A stretch of DNA of 64,000 nt, taken from assembly GCA_902493515.1 (NCBI GenBank), contig CABUPE010000005.1:1-64000 (forward strand), read 5' to 3'. The translations under genes and the position numbers were made by a program. The DNA is from an uncultured Collinsella sp. (lineage in GTDB: Bacteria; Actinomycetota; Coriobacteriia; Coriobacteriales; Coriobacteriaceae). Shown here in pieces: positions 35,236 through 43,299 of the stretch (the stretch's first letter is position 1; every line of letters begins with the position of its first letter). Below the pieces are notes generated by a model. That model worked only from the letters and a program-made list of their open reading frames with translations, made no database searches and was not told the origin of the DNA.

Positions 35236-36024
35236 ATGACAGACAGACCGGAAACAACGCTACGCGACTGCATCTATGGACTTGCCGTCGGCGACGCGTT
35301 GGGCGTTCCCTACGAGTTCAGGCCCCGCGGTACATTCGAATGCATCGACATGATCGGCAGCGGCACGCATGGGCAGCCCGCCGGCACCTGGAGCGACGAC
35401 ACTTCTATGACGCTTGCTACCTGCGACTCGATTAGAGAGCTTGGGCGCATCGACACCGCAGACATGCGCGACAAGTTCGTAAGCTGGATTGCCCGTGGCG
35501 AGTATACGATCGACGGCGTTTTCGATTACGGCGGCACGACCGCCCGCGCCTTGCGTGCCGGCAAAGGTGGCTCCGGCGAACGCGACAACGGCAACGGATC
35601 GCTCATGCGCATCGCTCCCTTGGCGTTCACCGATGCTACAGACGAAGAGATCGGCGAGGTCTCCGCGATCACGCACGCCCACAGAACGTCGACCGACGCA
35701 TGCGTCATATTTGTCGAGCTGATGAGGGACGTGATGAACGGCACGCCCCCCTCGTGGGCGCTCCACCTGAAAGGCGTGTCCGAGCACGAAATCAGGTCTG
35801 GCGGCTTCGTGCTTGACACGCTTAGGGCCGCCACCTGGTGCTTTGTGAACACCAACAGCTACGAAGAATGCGTACTTGCCGCCGTCAACCTGGGCGACGA
35901 CACTGACACCACCGCAGCCGTCGCAGGTGCCCTCGCCGGCACGGCATACGGTATGGACGCAATTCCGCAGGAGTGGATCGATACCCTACGAGGGAAGGAT
36001 CTGATTGAGAGCTGCTTGTTTTAG
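35236..36024 (+). CDS. ADP-ribosylglycohydrolase family protein (DraG-like)
   Basis: These enzymes remove ADP-ribose from proteins or small molecules with two Mg ions. The 262-residue protein has GDALGVPYEF, TWSDDTSMTLA and GDDTDTTAAVAGALAG, the acidic metal ligands of the family, so it should be active. ATG 35236 follows AAGAGGAG. It is flanked by a YhcG nuclease upstream and a small protein 32 bases downstream. No ADP-ribosyltransferase is present, so the modified target is unknown. Confidence 0.92.
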   Translation: MTDRPETTLRDCIYGLAVGDALGVPYEFRPRGTFECIDMIGSGTHGQPAGTWSDDTSMTLATCDSIRELGRIDTADMRDKFVSWIARGEYTIDGVFDYGGTTARALRAGKGGSGERDNGNGSLMRIAPLAFTDATDEEIGEVSAITHAHRTSTDACVIFVELMRDVMNGTPPSWALHLKGVSEHEIRSGGFVLDTLRAATWCFVNTNSYEECVLAAVNLGDDTDTTAAVAGALAGTAYGMDAIPQEWIDTLRGKDLIESCLF

Positions 36025-36056
36025 GACGCCATTCAAGAAATAAGGCAGGAGGCATC

Positions 36057-36278
36057 ATGGAGAGGAAGATCGCGAATATAGACGAGTTCCAAGTGGACGA
36101 AAACAGGATTCCGCTATTTCCAGCAGGACTGAAGGAAGAAGCCAACCTCTATGTCCTCCCCGACGGGCGTTACCTCCCCTGCGGGGTCTACAGGACCGCG
36201 GACGGCGGTTCGCTCATTTATGAGCCATCCGAACTAAGCTTCTTCGGGCAGATGCTTGCTCAATTCAAAGAGAACTAG
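36057..36278 (+). CDS. Small conserved-looking protein (73 aa), unknown
   Basis: A 73-residue protein starting at ATG 36057 behind GGCAGGAGGC, 32 bases after the ADP-ribosylglycohydrolase. It is acidic at the N-terminus (KIANIDEFQVDENRI) and then shows beta-rich YVLPDGRYLPCGVYRTADGG and a C-terminal helix. No family recognised. The tight spacing suggests it belongs with the two preceding genes. Confidence 0.7.
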   Translation: MERKIANIDEFQVDENRIPLFPAGLKEEANLYVLPDGRYLPCGVYRTADGGSLIYEPSELSFFGQMLAQFKEN

Positions 36279-36345
36279 AGGCTTGATTGCCCGTTAGATC
36301 GACGCTGCTCCAAACCATGGAATGGGTAGCGAAGGGAGTCATAGA

Positions 36346-36371
36346 AAAGGGCCGGTTGCAGCCGGCCCTTT
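36346..36371 (+). terminator. Hairpin after the small protein gene
   Basis: A perfect 10-bp stem (36346-36355 with 36362-36371) that ends in AAA/TTT on both sides, so it could act in either direction. Confidence 0.6.
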
Positions 36372-36452
36372 AGACGATAATACCTGCGTTGCCCGCGCTT
36401 CCGAAGTGTGACTAGCTGAGGAGCGGGTTCCGCGGCACAACCTGATTTTACC

Positions 36453-36491
36453 CAGTGGGGCGGCTCTTTTGCAGCCGTCCCACTGTTTATT
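36453..36491 (+). terminator. Second terminator in the 36.3-36.5 kb spacer
   Basis: CAGTGGGGCGGCT (36453-36465) pairs with AGCCGTCCCACTG (36473-36485) with one G-T pair, followed by TTTATTT. It points along the plus strand, behind the YhcG cluster. Confidence 0.75.
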
Positions 36492-36546
36492 TAGATCTAC
36501 CACGACGGACAGCTCGCACTGCTGCGCGCTGTCCCGTACCACTCCC

Positions 36547-37884
36547 CTACTTCCCAAATAGCGCAGCGAACAAGCCCTTGCGCTTGGGCTTCTCCTCTCG
36601 GTAGGAACCCTCGGCAACCGCTGCCACCTGACCCGGCTGTTCGCCGCCTCCTCGGCGTACGATCTGGTATAGGAACGGCGATTTAACGTATTTGACCTCG
36701 ATGGGCGTGGCGTGCACGGTGCTTTCGCTCGACAGCATCACGTTGGGATTGAGCGGTGCCACCACATGCGTCTCGCGCTTGTCGCTAAACACTACCGCGG
36801 CCGCGCGACCCGTCTGGCCGTTCACGGCGATGCGCACCTGCTCGCCGTCGCGGCTATCCGACGCCGGGCGATCGACAAAGTAGACCGGTACCATCACCAG
36901 GCCGTCCTTGTGCTTGCGAGCCTTGCGCGCCCAGGTGCGGATGCTCTTTTTATTGAGCCCCAGCACCGCCTCGGCATCGTTGCCGGCAACGTCGAGCGCC
37001 AGCTTATCAATGACCACCTGGTCCTTGGTAGACGCATCGACGGAGACAACGCGGAAGTCGCCTTCCTGCATAGCGGGATCGAACGGCCCCACCTTGCCAA
37101 AGTCCCACGGCTCCAAAATGCCCATAAGGCGAACATCCAGGTAGTTGGCCCTGGGATATGCCCAGTCGAGCACCTCGTAGTACACCAGGGTCTCCTTGCT
37201 CAGGCCCTTGCCCGGGAAGGATGCCATCATGCGCAGGTCCGCGAGCGCCATGGGGAAATAGAAGAGCATCATGTCGTTTTGGATCGCGTCTTCTACGTCG
37301 TGCCCGGCAAAGGCGTCGGGATACTGACGCACCAGCTGCAGTGCGTTGGCGCGTGCCTGCTGCGGCGATATCTCACAGGGGACGCCCTGCTCAGGCACGT
37401 ACTCGGCACCCACGCCCATGGTCAGGCGCTTGCTAAACGTGCCGGGCTTGAGCAGGTCGGCCACGCCAATCTTGTTGCCGCAGGACGGGCACTCAAACAC
37501 ACGTTGGGTCGACTCGCCCTCAAAGGACGCGCCGCAGAAGGGGCAGGGAATGCTCACGTGCGTCGCCTCTTGGAACTCCTGCGCCGTTCCGCGATCTTCC
37601 CACAGCAGATGCTCCAGAACCGACTGGTTGCGCCAGTGCGAATTGAAGAAATACCAGTCCGGGTCCTCTGGGCGCTCGAGCTGCGAGACGTGCGTGAGCT
37701 TGAGCAGCCCGTCAACCACCGTCAGCGGCGTATGACGGATACCCAGGGCGCTCTTGGGCTCTCCGGCGTCCGCTTGCCACGGAATAACCGTTTCGCAATA
37801 GGCACACTCAAAGCTGCGCTTTGCCTGGTGCGAATACATGGGGCCGCCGCAGTTTTGGCATTTAATGGCAAACATCTCGTCCAT
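36547..37884 (-). CDS. Zinc-ribbon protein of unknown function
   Basis: A 445-residue soluble protein with two zinc ribbons: CQNCGG...CAYC near residues 10-30 and CPFCGA...CPSCGN near 115-140. The C-terminal half contains VPVYFVDRP and VRIAVNGQTGRAA, a pattern seen in TFIIB-type zinc-ribbon proteins. No membrane segment, helicase or nuclease motif is visible. ATG 37884 follows AAAGGAGGACG. Protein or nucleic acid binding is possible but unproven. Confidence 0.7.
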   Translation of the reverse strand: MDEMFAIKCQNCGGPMYSHQAKRSFECAYCETVIPWQADAGEPKSALGIRHTPLTVVDGLLKLTHVSQLERPEDPDWYFFNSHWRNQSVLEHLLWEDRGTAQEFQEATHVSIPCPFCGASFEGESTQRVFECPSCGNKIGVADLLKPGTFSKRLTMGVGAEYVPEQGVPCEISPQQARANALQLVRQYPDAFAGHDVEDAIQNDMMLFYFPMALADLRMMASFPGKGLSKETLVYYEVLDWAYPRANYLDVRLMGILEPWDFGKVGPFDPAMQEGDFRVVSVDASTKDQVVIDKLALDVAGNDAEAVLGLNKKSIRTWARKARKHKDGLVMVPVYFVDRPASDSRDGEQVRIAVNGQTGRAAAVVFSDKRETHVVAPLNPNVMLSSESTVHATPIEVKYVKSPFLYQIVRRGGGEQPGQVAAVAEGSYREEKPKRKGLFAALFGK

Positions 37885-38144
37885 GGAAACGTCCTCCTTT
37901 GCACAGGGCTGTCGACATTAAGTATGTCGAGCAAATCGGCGCGTGCCCATACCCATGTGGCCCAAAATGGAGCACTCGGTCGAACGGGAAGACGCAGCGA
38001 ACTCGAAGGCGCGCGGACGGTCGCCCTCTCCGCCTCGCGCCCGTTAGCGCCGGCAGACCATTGCTGCATTTTCTGAGCATCGGCACACGTTGCGTCTGTG
38101 CGAGCTACACTATCCCCTTAAACATAATTGTGAGGACGATCGTT

Positions 38145-39326
38145 ATGCTATTTGTAAATCGGCTGGTACATACGCTTGTTCCCGGCGGCGAAAGCGAGCC
38201 GGTCGATACCTCCTGCCGCACCAACGCGGGTTTTGCCGCAAGCCTCATCTGCATCGGCCTCAACATCACGCTGTGCCTGGCCAAGGGCATAGCTGGTCTG
38301 CTCGCGGGCTCCGTCTCGCTTATTGCCGATGCCTTCAACAACCTTTCCGACGCATCGAGCAACATCGTGAGCCTGCTCGGATTCCGCCTTGCCAGCCGCC
38401 CGGCCGATGAAGGCCACCCCTATGGCCACGGCCGCTACGAGTACCTGGCGGGGCTGTTTGTCGCCGTTCTCGTTTGCGCCGTCGGCATCAACCTGGCACT
38501 CGAGTCCATTACCAAGATCATCAAGCCCTCCCCCACCGCGTATTCGGCGCTTTCCATGGCAGCCCTTGTCCTGTCCATGCTCGTCAAGTTTTGGATGGCG
38601 GCGTTCAACCGCACGCTGGGCAACCGCATCGATTCCGAGACGCTTATCGCCACGGCGCAGGATTCCAAAAACGACGTCATTACCTCGGCCTCGGTCCTGG
38701 CCGCAGCGCTTATTTCGCAAACGACAGGCTTTGACCTCGACGGCTGGGCAGGCCTGGGCGTGGGCATCTTCATCTGCATCAGCGGCATGGGCCTGGTGCG
38801 CAACGCCATCAGCCCGCTGTTGGGGCAAGCGCCCGACCCCAAGCTCGTCCAGGCAATCCGCGACAAGATCATGTCGTATCCGCAGGTCCTAGGCACACAC
38901 GACCTGATGGTGCACGACTACGGCCCCGGCCGCCAGTTTGCCAGCGCACACGTGGAAATGCCCGGCGAGGGCGATGCGTTTGAACATCACGAGATCCTGG
39001 ACACCATCGAGCACGATATCAAACGGCAGATGGGCATCGGTATCACGCTGCACTGCGACCCCATCGCCACCACCGGCGACGACCTGCGCGGCTGGGTCAA
39101 GCGCGGCATAGCGCAGATCGACCCCACGCTCTCCATCCACGACCTGCACGAGCACGACGGGTTCGTTTCGTTTGATCTGGTGCGTCCCGACGGCTTTGAC
39201 ATATCCGACGAGGAGCTGCTGGAGCTCGTCACGCGCATCGTGCACGAGCGCAGGCCCGATGCATCATGCGTCGTCACGTTTGATTCGGGCTTCAGCTCGC
39301 CCGACCGTCCGGCCGAGCAGCTGTAA
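38145..39326 (+). CDS. Cation diffusion facilitator (CDF) family transporter
   Basis: CDF proteins export Zn, Mn, Fe or Co against protons. From ATG 38145 (after GAGGAC) the protein is 393 residues with about six membrane segments, the metal site motifs SLIADAFNNLSDASSN and AQDSKNDVITS, and HPYGHGRYEYL. The cytoplasmic domain follows (LVQAIRDKIMSYPQVLGTHD). An extra ~70-residue C-terminal extension makes it longer than the usual 300 residues. The metal cannot be assigned from sequence. Confidence 0.92.
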   Translation: MLFVNRLVHTLVPGGESEPVDTSCRTNAGFAASLICIGLNITLCLAKGIAGLLAGSVSLIADAFNNLSDASSNIVSLLGFRLASRPADEGHPYGHGRYEYLAGLFVAVLVCAVGINLALESITKIIKPSPTAYSALSMAALVLSMLVKFWMAAFNRTLGNRIDSETLIATAQDSKNDVITSASVLAAALISQTTGFDLDGWAGLGVGIFICISGMGLVRNAISPLLGQAPDPKLVQAIRDKIMSYPQVLGTHDLMVHDYGPGRQFASAHVEMPGEGDAFEHHEILDTIEHDIKRQMGIGITLHCDPIATTGDDLRGWVKRGIAQIDPTLSIHDLHEHDGFVSFDLVRPDGFDISDEELLELVTRIVHERRPDASCVVTFDSGFSSPDRPAEQL

Positions 39327-39334
39327 TCGACAGC

Positions 39335-39405
39335 AAAACGGGACGCAGGACCGCCGACCAACGCGCCTACGCGCCCGGTCACGCGATCCTGCGCCCCGTT
39401 TTTGT
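39335..39405. terminator. Long bidirectional terminator between convergent genes
   Basis: AAAACGGGACGCAGGA (from 39335) pairs imperfectly with TCCTGCGCCCCGTTTTT (ending 39404). A-rich and T-rich flanks suit termination on both strands. Confidence 0.75.
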
Positions 39406-39436
39406 TTGCACTGATAAGGCTCTAGCCGCTCGGCCG

Positions 39437-40393
39437 CTAGTTCCCCTGCGCGCCCGAAATGCCGTTTTGCAGGGCGTCCCAGGCGTTCGTTGCCATATCG
39501 CCCAGGTTCTGTGCGGTATCGCCGAGGTTCTGAGCCGTGTCGCCCAGCTCTTGGGCCTTATCCCCCAGCTCCTGCGCTTTGTTGCTCAGGTTCTCCAGCG
39601 TGTTGGAGCTCGAGCTGTCCGTAGTGCCCTGGTCGCCGGACGCATTACCCGACGAGCTGTCCTTACGCGTGAGCTGAATCTCGAGGTTGCCGTTGTCGTT
39701 ATAGTAGGCAGACGTCACGACCCAATTGGCATCGACAACGGGCGTCGAGCCGTCATCGGTCAGAATCACGGCATTCGAAAGATCGGCCCCGCGCGACTTG
39801 AGGAGCTTCTTGGCGTTGGACCAGTACTGACCCGGGATATCGCTCAGGTCGACGGTGCCGGACTGGGTAGTCTCGGTCTGCTCGGCCGTGGTATCAGTCG
39901 CGGCGCCCCGCTTGTTGAGCATGCCCGACACGATGGCGAACACAACCGACAAGGCAAAGAAGATCGCCAGCACGATCAGGATTTTCTTGATCACGCTCGA
40001 CGAACGCGAAGGCTTCTTCTCCTCGTCCTCGCCATACTGAGGGATGGACTTGGGATACTCACGATACGGCTCACGCGCATATCGGTCGCGCGACTCGTGG
40101 CGCGGCTGTGCCGTGCGCGGCATATAGGTCGTCTGCTGAGGTTGCGGAATGGGATTTTGCAGCAGGTCATCATAAGGGTCTGCCGCCGCGTTGCCGTAGG
40201 GGCTCTGCGACGAGGCACCATACGGGTCCTGCGCTGCGTTTCCGTAATTCACAACGCGCGTGGGATCGGCCGACGCCTGCGTCGTATCGGGGGCAGCGTA
40301 GCCGGGATTCGGCACGACGCGGGTCTCATCGGCGCCATTGCCCGTCCGCGGGGAGCCGTAGCCACCCATTACGGTCGTCTTATCCTGGTCCAT
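39437..40393 (-). CDS. Single-pass membrane protein with C-terminal heptad repeats
   Basis: A 318-residue protein: a Gly/Pro/Gln/Tyr-rich cytoplasmic N-terminus with repeated DPYG/DPTR motifs, a membrane segment near 135-157, and an outer part with a small domain (DIPGQYWSNAKKLLKSRGAD) and four 7-residue repeats of the AQELGDK/AQNLGDT type at 271-299, likely a short coiled coil. I do not recognise the function. ATG 40393 follows AAAGGAATC. Confidence 0.7.
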   Translation of the reverse strand: MDQDKTTVMGGYGSPRTGNGADETRVVPNPGYAAPDTTQASADPTRVVNYGNAAQDPYGASSQSPYGNAAADPYDDLLQNPIPQPQQTTYMPRTAQPRHESRDRYAREPYREYPKSIPQYGEDEEKKPSRSSSVIKKILIVLAIFFALSVVFAIVSGMLNKRGAATDTTAEQTETTQSGTVDLSDIPGQYWSNAKKLLKSRGADLSNAVILTDDGSTPVVDANWVVTSAYYNDNGNLEIQLTRKDSSSGNASGDQGTTDSSSSNTLENLSNKAQELGDKAQELGDTAQNLGDTAQNLGDMATNAWDALQNGISGAQGN

Positions 40394-40530
40394 GCAACGA
40401 TTCCTTTCCGTCGCCCGTAAGCATCAAGTTATCCATGCATTCTACCCGCGCAAAAGCCTATGATGGGCAAAGCCCGCCGGTATCTACAAGACAAGCGCGG
40501 CCGACGGTCACAAGCGAATCGAGGAACGTC

Positions 40531-40767
40531 ATGGCAAAAAGCAAGCTCATCAAAGACACGACGCGCGCCGAACGCGAGGAGATCATTAAGCTGGCACTCG
40601 CGGGCTGCGGCAACGGCAGTTGCGACAACTGCGGAAGCTGCAGCTTGGGAGCCGGCGACCCGTACGGCACCTACCAGCCCTACATTGACGGCGAGATGGA
40701 AATCGCCGATATCAACATGATGGTCGCCGAGCGCAACGCTAAACTCTTCGGCCTCCAGCGCGGCTAA
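40531..40767 (+). CDS. Small Cys-rich protein (78 aa)
   Basis: The gene starts at ATG 40531 behind GAGGAACG; the longer frame beginning at 40108 is read through the opposite-strand gene and is not real. The 78-residue product opens MAKSKLIKDTTRAEREEIIK, has four Cys in CGNGSCDNCGSC and then YQPYIDGEMEIADIN. I recall a family of small anaerobe proteins with the same KDTTREER...YQPYIDGKMEIAEIN layout; the Cys cluster could bind a metal. No function is established. Confidence 0.75.
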   Translation: MAKSKLIKDTTRAEREEIIKLALAGCGNGSCDNCGSCSLGAGDPYGTYQPYIDGEMEIADINMMVAERNAKLFGLQRG

Positions 40768-40798
40768 TGATCCCTTCTTGGGCTGTGCACCAAAAAAT

Positions 40799-40938
40799 GC
40801 GCCCATCTACTACGTTTAACCCAAGGGTGCCAACCATAGCCATATTTGTGTTAACAAAACCGCAGGTAAACGTCTTGCCGCATTGTTAAAAAACGCTCCA
40901 TGGTCGGTCCAACCCTGGTAAACGTAGTAGATGGGCGC
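40799..40938. repeat. 140-bp palindromic element with 20-bp perfect inverted ends
   Basis: Bases 40799-40818 are the exact inverse complement of 40919-40938, and similarity continues inward with gaps (CCAAGGGT against ACCCTGG, and an inner ACCATAG/CCATGGT pair). There is no ORF inside. It lies between the Cys-rich protein gene and the zinc-ribbon pseudogene and starts with an AAAAAATGC step also seen at the edge of the 27230 element. Confidence 0.75.
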
Positions 40939-40989
40939 TTCTCGTGGCGTGGCTGGCCCAGATAGCTTGTTTCGGAGCCAATTTGCATC

Positions 40990-41030
40990 AAAAAGTCCCC
41001 GGCGGCGCTGCGTTTTGCGTCACCGGGGAC
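40990..41030 (-). terminator. Terminator after the interrupted zinc-ribbon gene
   Basis: GTCCCCGG (40995-41002) pairs with CCGGGGAC (41023-41030); on the minus strand the stem is followed by TTTTT. Confidence 0.8.
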
Positions 41031-41057
41031 AGTTCAATTTATCCCTCGCGGTCCACC

Positions 41058-43108
41058 TTACTCATTGGGTACGTACGTAGCCCTGGCTCGCTCGGGCGTC
41101 ACGTCCTGACCACTGGAATAGCTCGAGTCGAAGGCGTGCGCAACCAAGTCGTGCGTATCCCATGCCATGCAGTCAAACTCGCCAGTATCGAGGACGATGA
41201 TATAGCCCTTGCCGTCGTAGTAGAAATGATCCTCGGTGTAGTTATTGTCATCGTCGATGCTGTCTTCGGACACAGAGTCCATATCCGGCTTTGCCGTCTT
41301 AATCGCCTGTTTGGCTTCACTCTTGAGGGTATCGAACGAGAGCCCATGCTGCGCAAGTGAGTCCTCGAGCGAAACCTGTTCACCCGTCTTGAGGTTGTAG
41401 TACGCCGACCTCGTCACCCGTTCCGATCGATACGGAGGTTGATAGCTGTCGGTAAACGTGCGCACGCAGGCAATATCGCCATCGATCGAGACGATCTCGG
41501 CGGTATACATCATGGTCACGCGGCTGTCCTCGTCATCCATCGAAGCCTGCTTGCTCGCGTCGAGCGTGTCCGCAACAAGCTGGACCATGTCCTTGTTGAA
41601 CTTGGCGACGCCCGCGCCCTGGCCCTTCACCTGAGGATAGGTCCACGTAGCCGTAATCTGGCATGTGTCATCGGGAGACGGGTCCAGCGGGCCTTCGCCA
41701 ACCGCAGCCGTAAAGTTGACATCCTGCGTGGCAGAGACGGCCTCGTAGCTCACCTGCGCACTGTCATCGTCCTTCGACTTCAACTGCTCCAGCGTCGTGG
41801 CCACCGTTGCGATGGTGCTGGCTACGCTCTCCTCGGTGCTGGTAAGCACGGCGCTCAGCTCGGACACCTCATTGGTGCCGGCAATCTTCGAATCGCCTAT
41901 CGGCGCCGGACCGGCAACGGCGCTAAACGCCTTACCATCGTAGGCATCGAATTCGCACTCATAGCCATCACGAGATTCGTCCATCCCGACTGGAACCTCT
42001 TTGACGTTGATCTTCTCCCCGTCATGCAAATATCGCCTGAACCCATAGGTGCCATCGTAATCGTATACACGGAGCGAAACGCCAACGCACATAACGTCAA
42101 CCCAGATATCGGGCTCATATACTTTCTCGATTTTGCCGTCGCGGTATGCCCAAACTTCGGCCTTAGCGGCGGTGGCGCCATTAGCGTTGAAGAGCGGCTC
42201 ATCAGAATACTCAATCAGGAGTTCGTCCTGACCATCCCCGTCAAAATCGACGAGTTTAGCGAAAGCAACGCCCTGGGCTCCATACGTAGATTGAGCAATC
42301 TCGACAGCCTCGCCCTCGCCGTACTTTTTCTGGTACTCGAGAATCTTGTCGGTGAACAGCTCATCTGCCGTCTTGACCGCTGCCTTGGCAGAAGCCTTGG
42401 CCTCCTTCTTGGACTGCGTGAGCTCAACGTTCTTAGGGGCGTCTGAGCCTTCCTTGGCGTAGTCGACCTTCATGGTGGTCGTGCTCTTCTTTTTGCCCTT
42501 GCCCGAGGTGATGGTCATCTGGTACTTCTGGTCGGGCAGCTCGCCAAAGTCCTCCATGGCAAAGCCGTCCTCGCCATCGACCTTGATGGTGTAGCTCTTG
42601 CCCTTACCGGACACCGGCGTCAGCTCGACGGTATAGCTCTTGAGCTTTTTGCCCTTGCTGTTCTTGGGCAGCACTTTAGTCTCGCATGCGCAGACAACGT
42701 AGCCCTTGCCGCCCGAAGTCACCTCGGACGACGCGCCGATACGCGGCACGATCACGATAGCGGCGACAATGGCGACAACGGCAACACCACCGAGAACGCC
42801 GCGACGATGCGGCCCTTGTGCTTGGGTTTCTTGGGCTGAGGCGTCAGATCGATCGACTCAGCGGGCTCGGCGAACGGCTGCTCATATTGAGGCTGTGCCG
42901 CCATGTGAGTCGGAGCACCTTGCGCGGCCTGCCGCCCCGCAGGAGCTGATGACGGCGCGGGCGCAGCAGGGTCGCCCGCCAGCGCACTATCCCCTACCGG
43001 AAACGCCACGGGCTCCGCTTGATCTTCGGCGGCGTCCACACGCGTTCCGCAGCTCGTGCAAAACATGGAGCCATCGGGTATCTGAGCTCCGCACTTGGTG
43101 CAATACAT
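41058..43108 (-). pseudogene. Zinc-ribbon/membrane/DUF3298-like protein split by a frameshift
   Basis: The gene starts at ATG 43108 (GGGAG upstream) with a zinc ribbon, MYCTKCGAQIPDG...FCTSCG, a Pro/Ala-rich linker and KKPKHKG, then shifts frame and stops at 42752. In the next frame the text continues as a membrane segment (VAVVAIVAAIVIVPRIG), Ig-like and FDGDGQDELL calcium-like motifs and a C-terminal DUF3298-like domain ending at 41058. A single missing G in the GGG at 42813-42815 (CCC on plus) restores one 680-residue protein. A GTGA overlap at 42752-42755 exists but would leave the first part without its membrane segment. Confidence 0.75.
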
Positions 43109-43235
43109 CGCATCTCCCGTCTCTCGTCGCAGCCGCAATGCGCCCGCGCAGTTCTACCAACTACACCGTACGAGAGAAATCCCCATTCTTGTTGCGCAAC
43201 ATTGCCGCCGCAAAAAATGATCCCTTGGGGACGAA

Positions 43236-43274
43236 GGAAAAAGCCCCGCCGGGCCTTGGTAGGCGCGGCGGGGC
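43236..43274 (-). terminator. Terminator of fhs
   Basis: GCCCCGCCG pairs with CGGCGGGGC (43243-43251 with 43266-43274); on the minus strand five T residues follow. Confidence 0.92.
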
Positions 43275-43299
43275 GTGCAAGCGGCTATGAGCGGCAGGC

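Noticed and set aside
42752..42755. Two separate coupled genes joined by GTGA
   Set aside because: Possible in form, but the first product would end in an unnatural tail and the membrane segment is encoded in the other frame; a frameshift explains it better.
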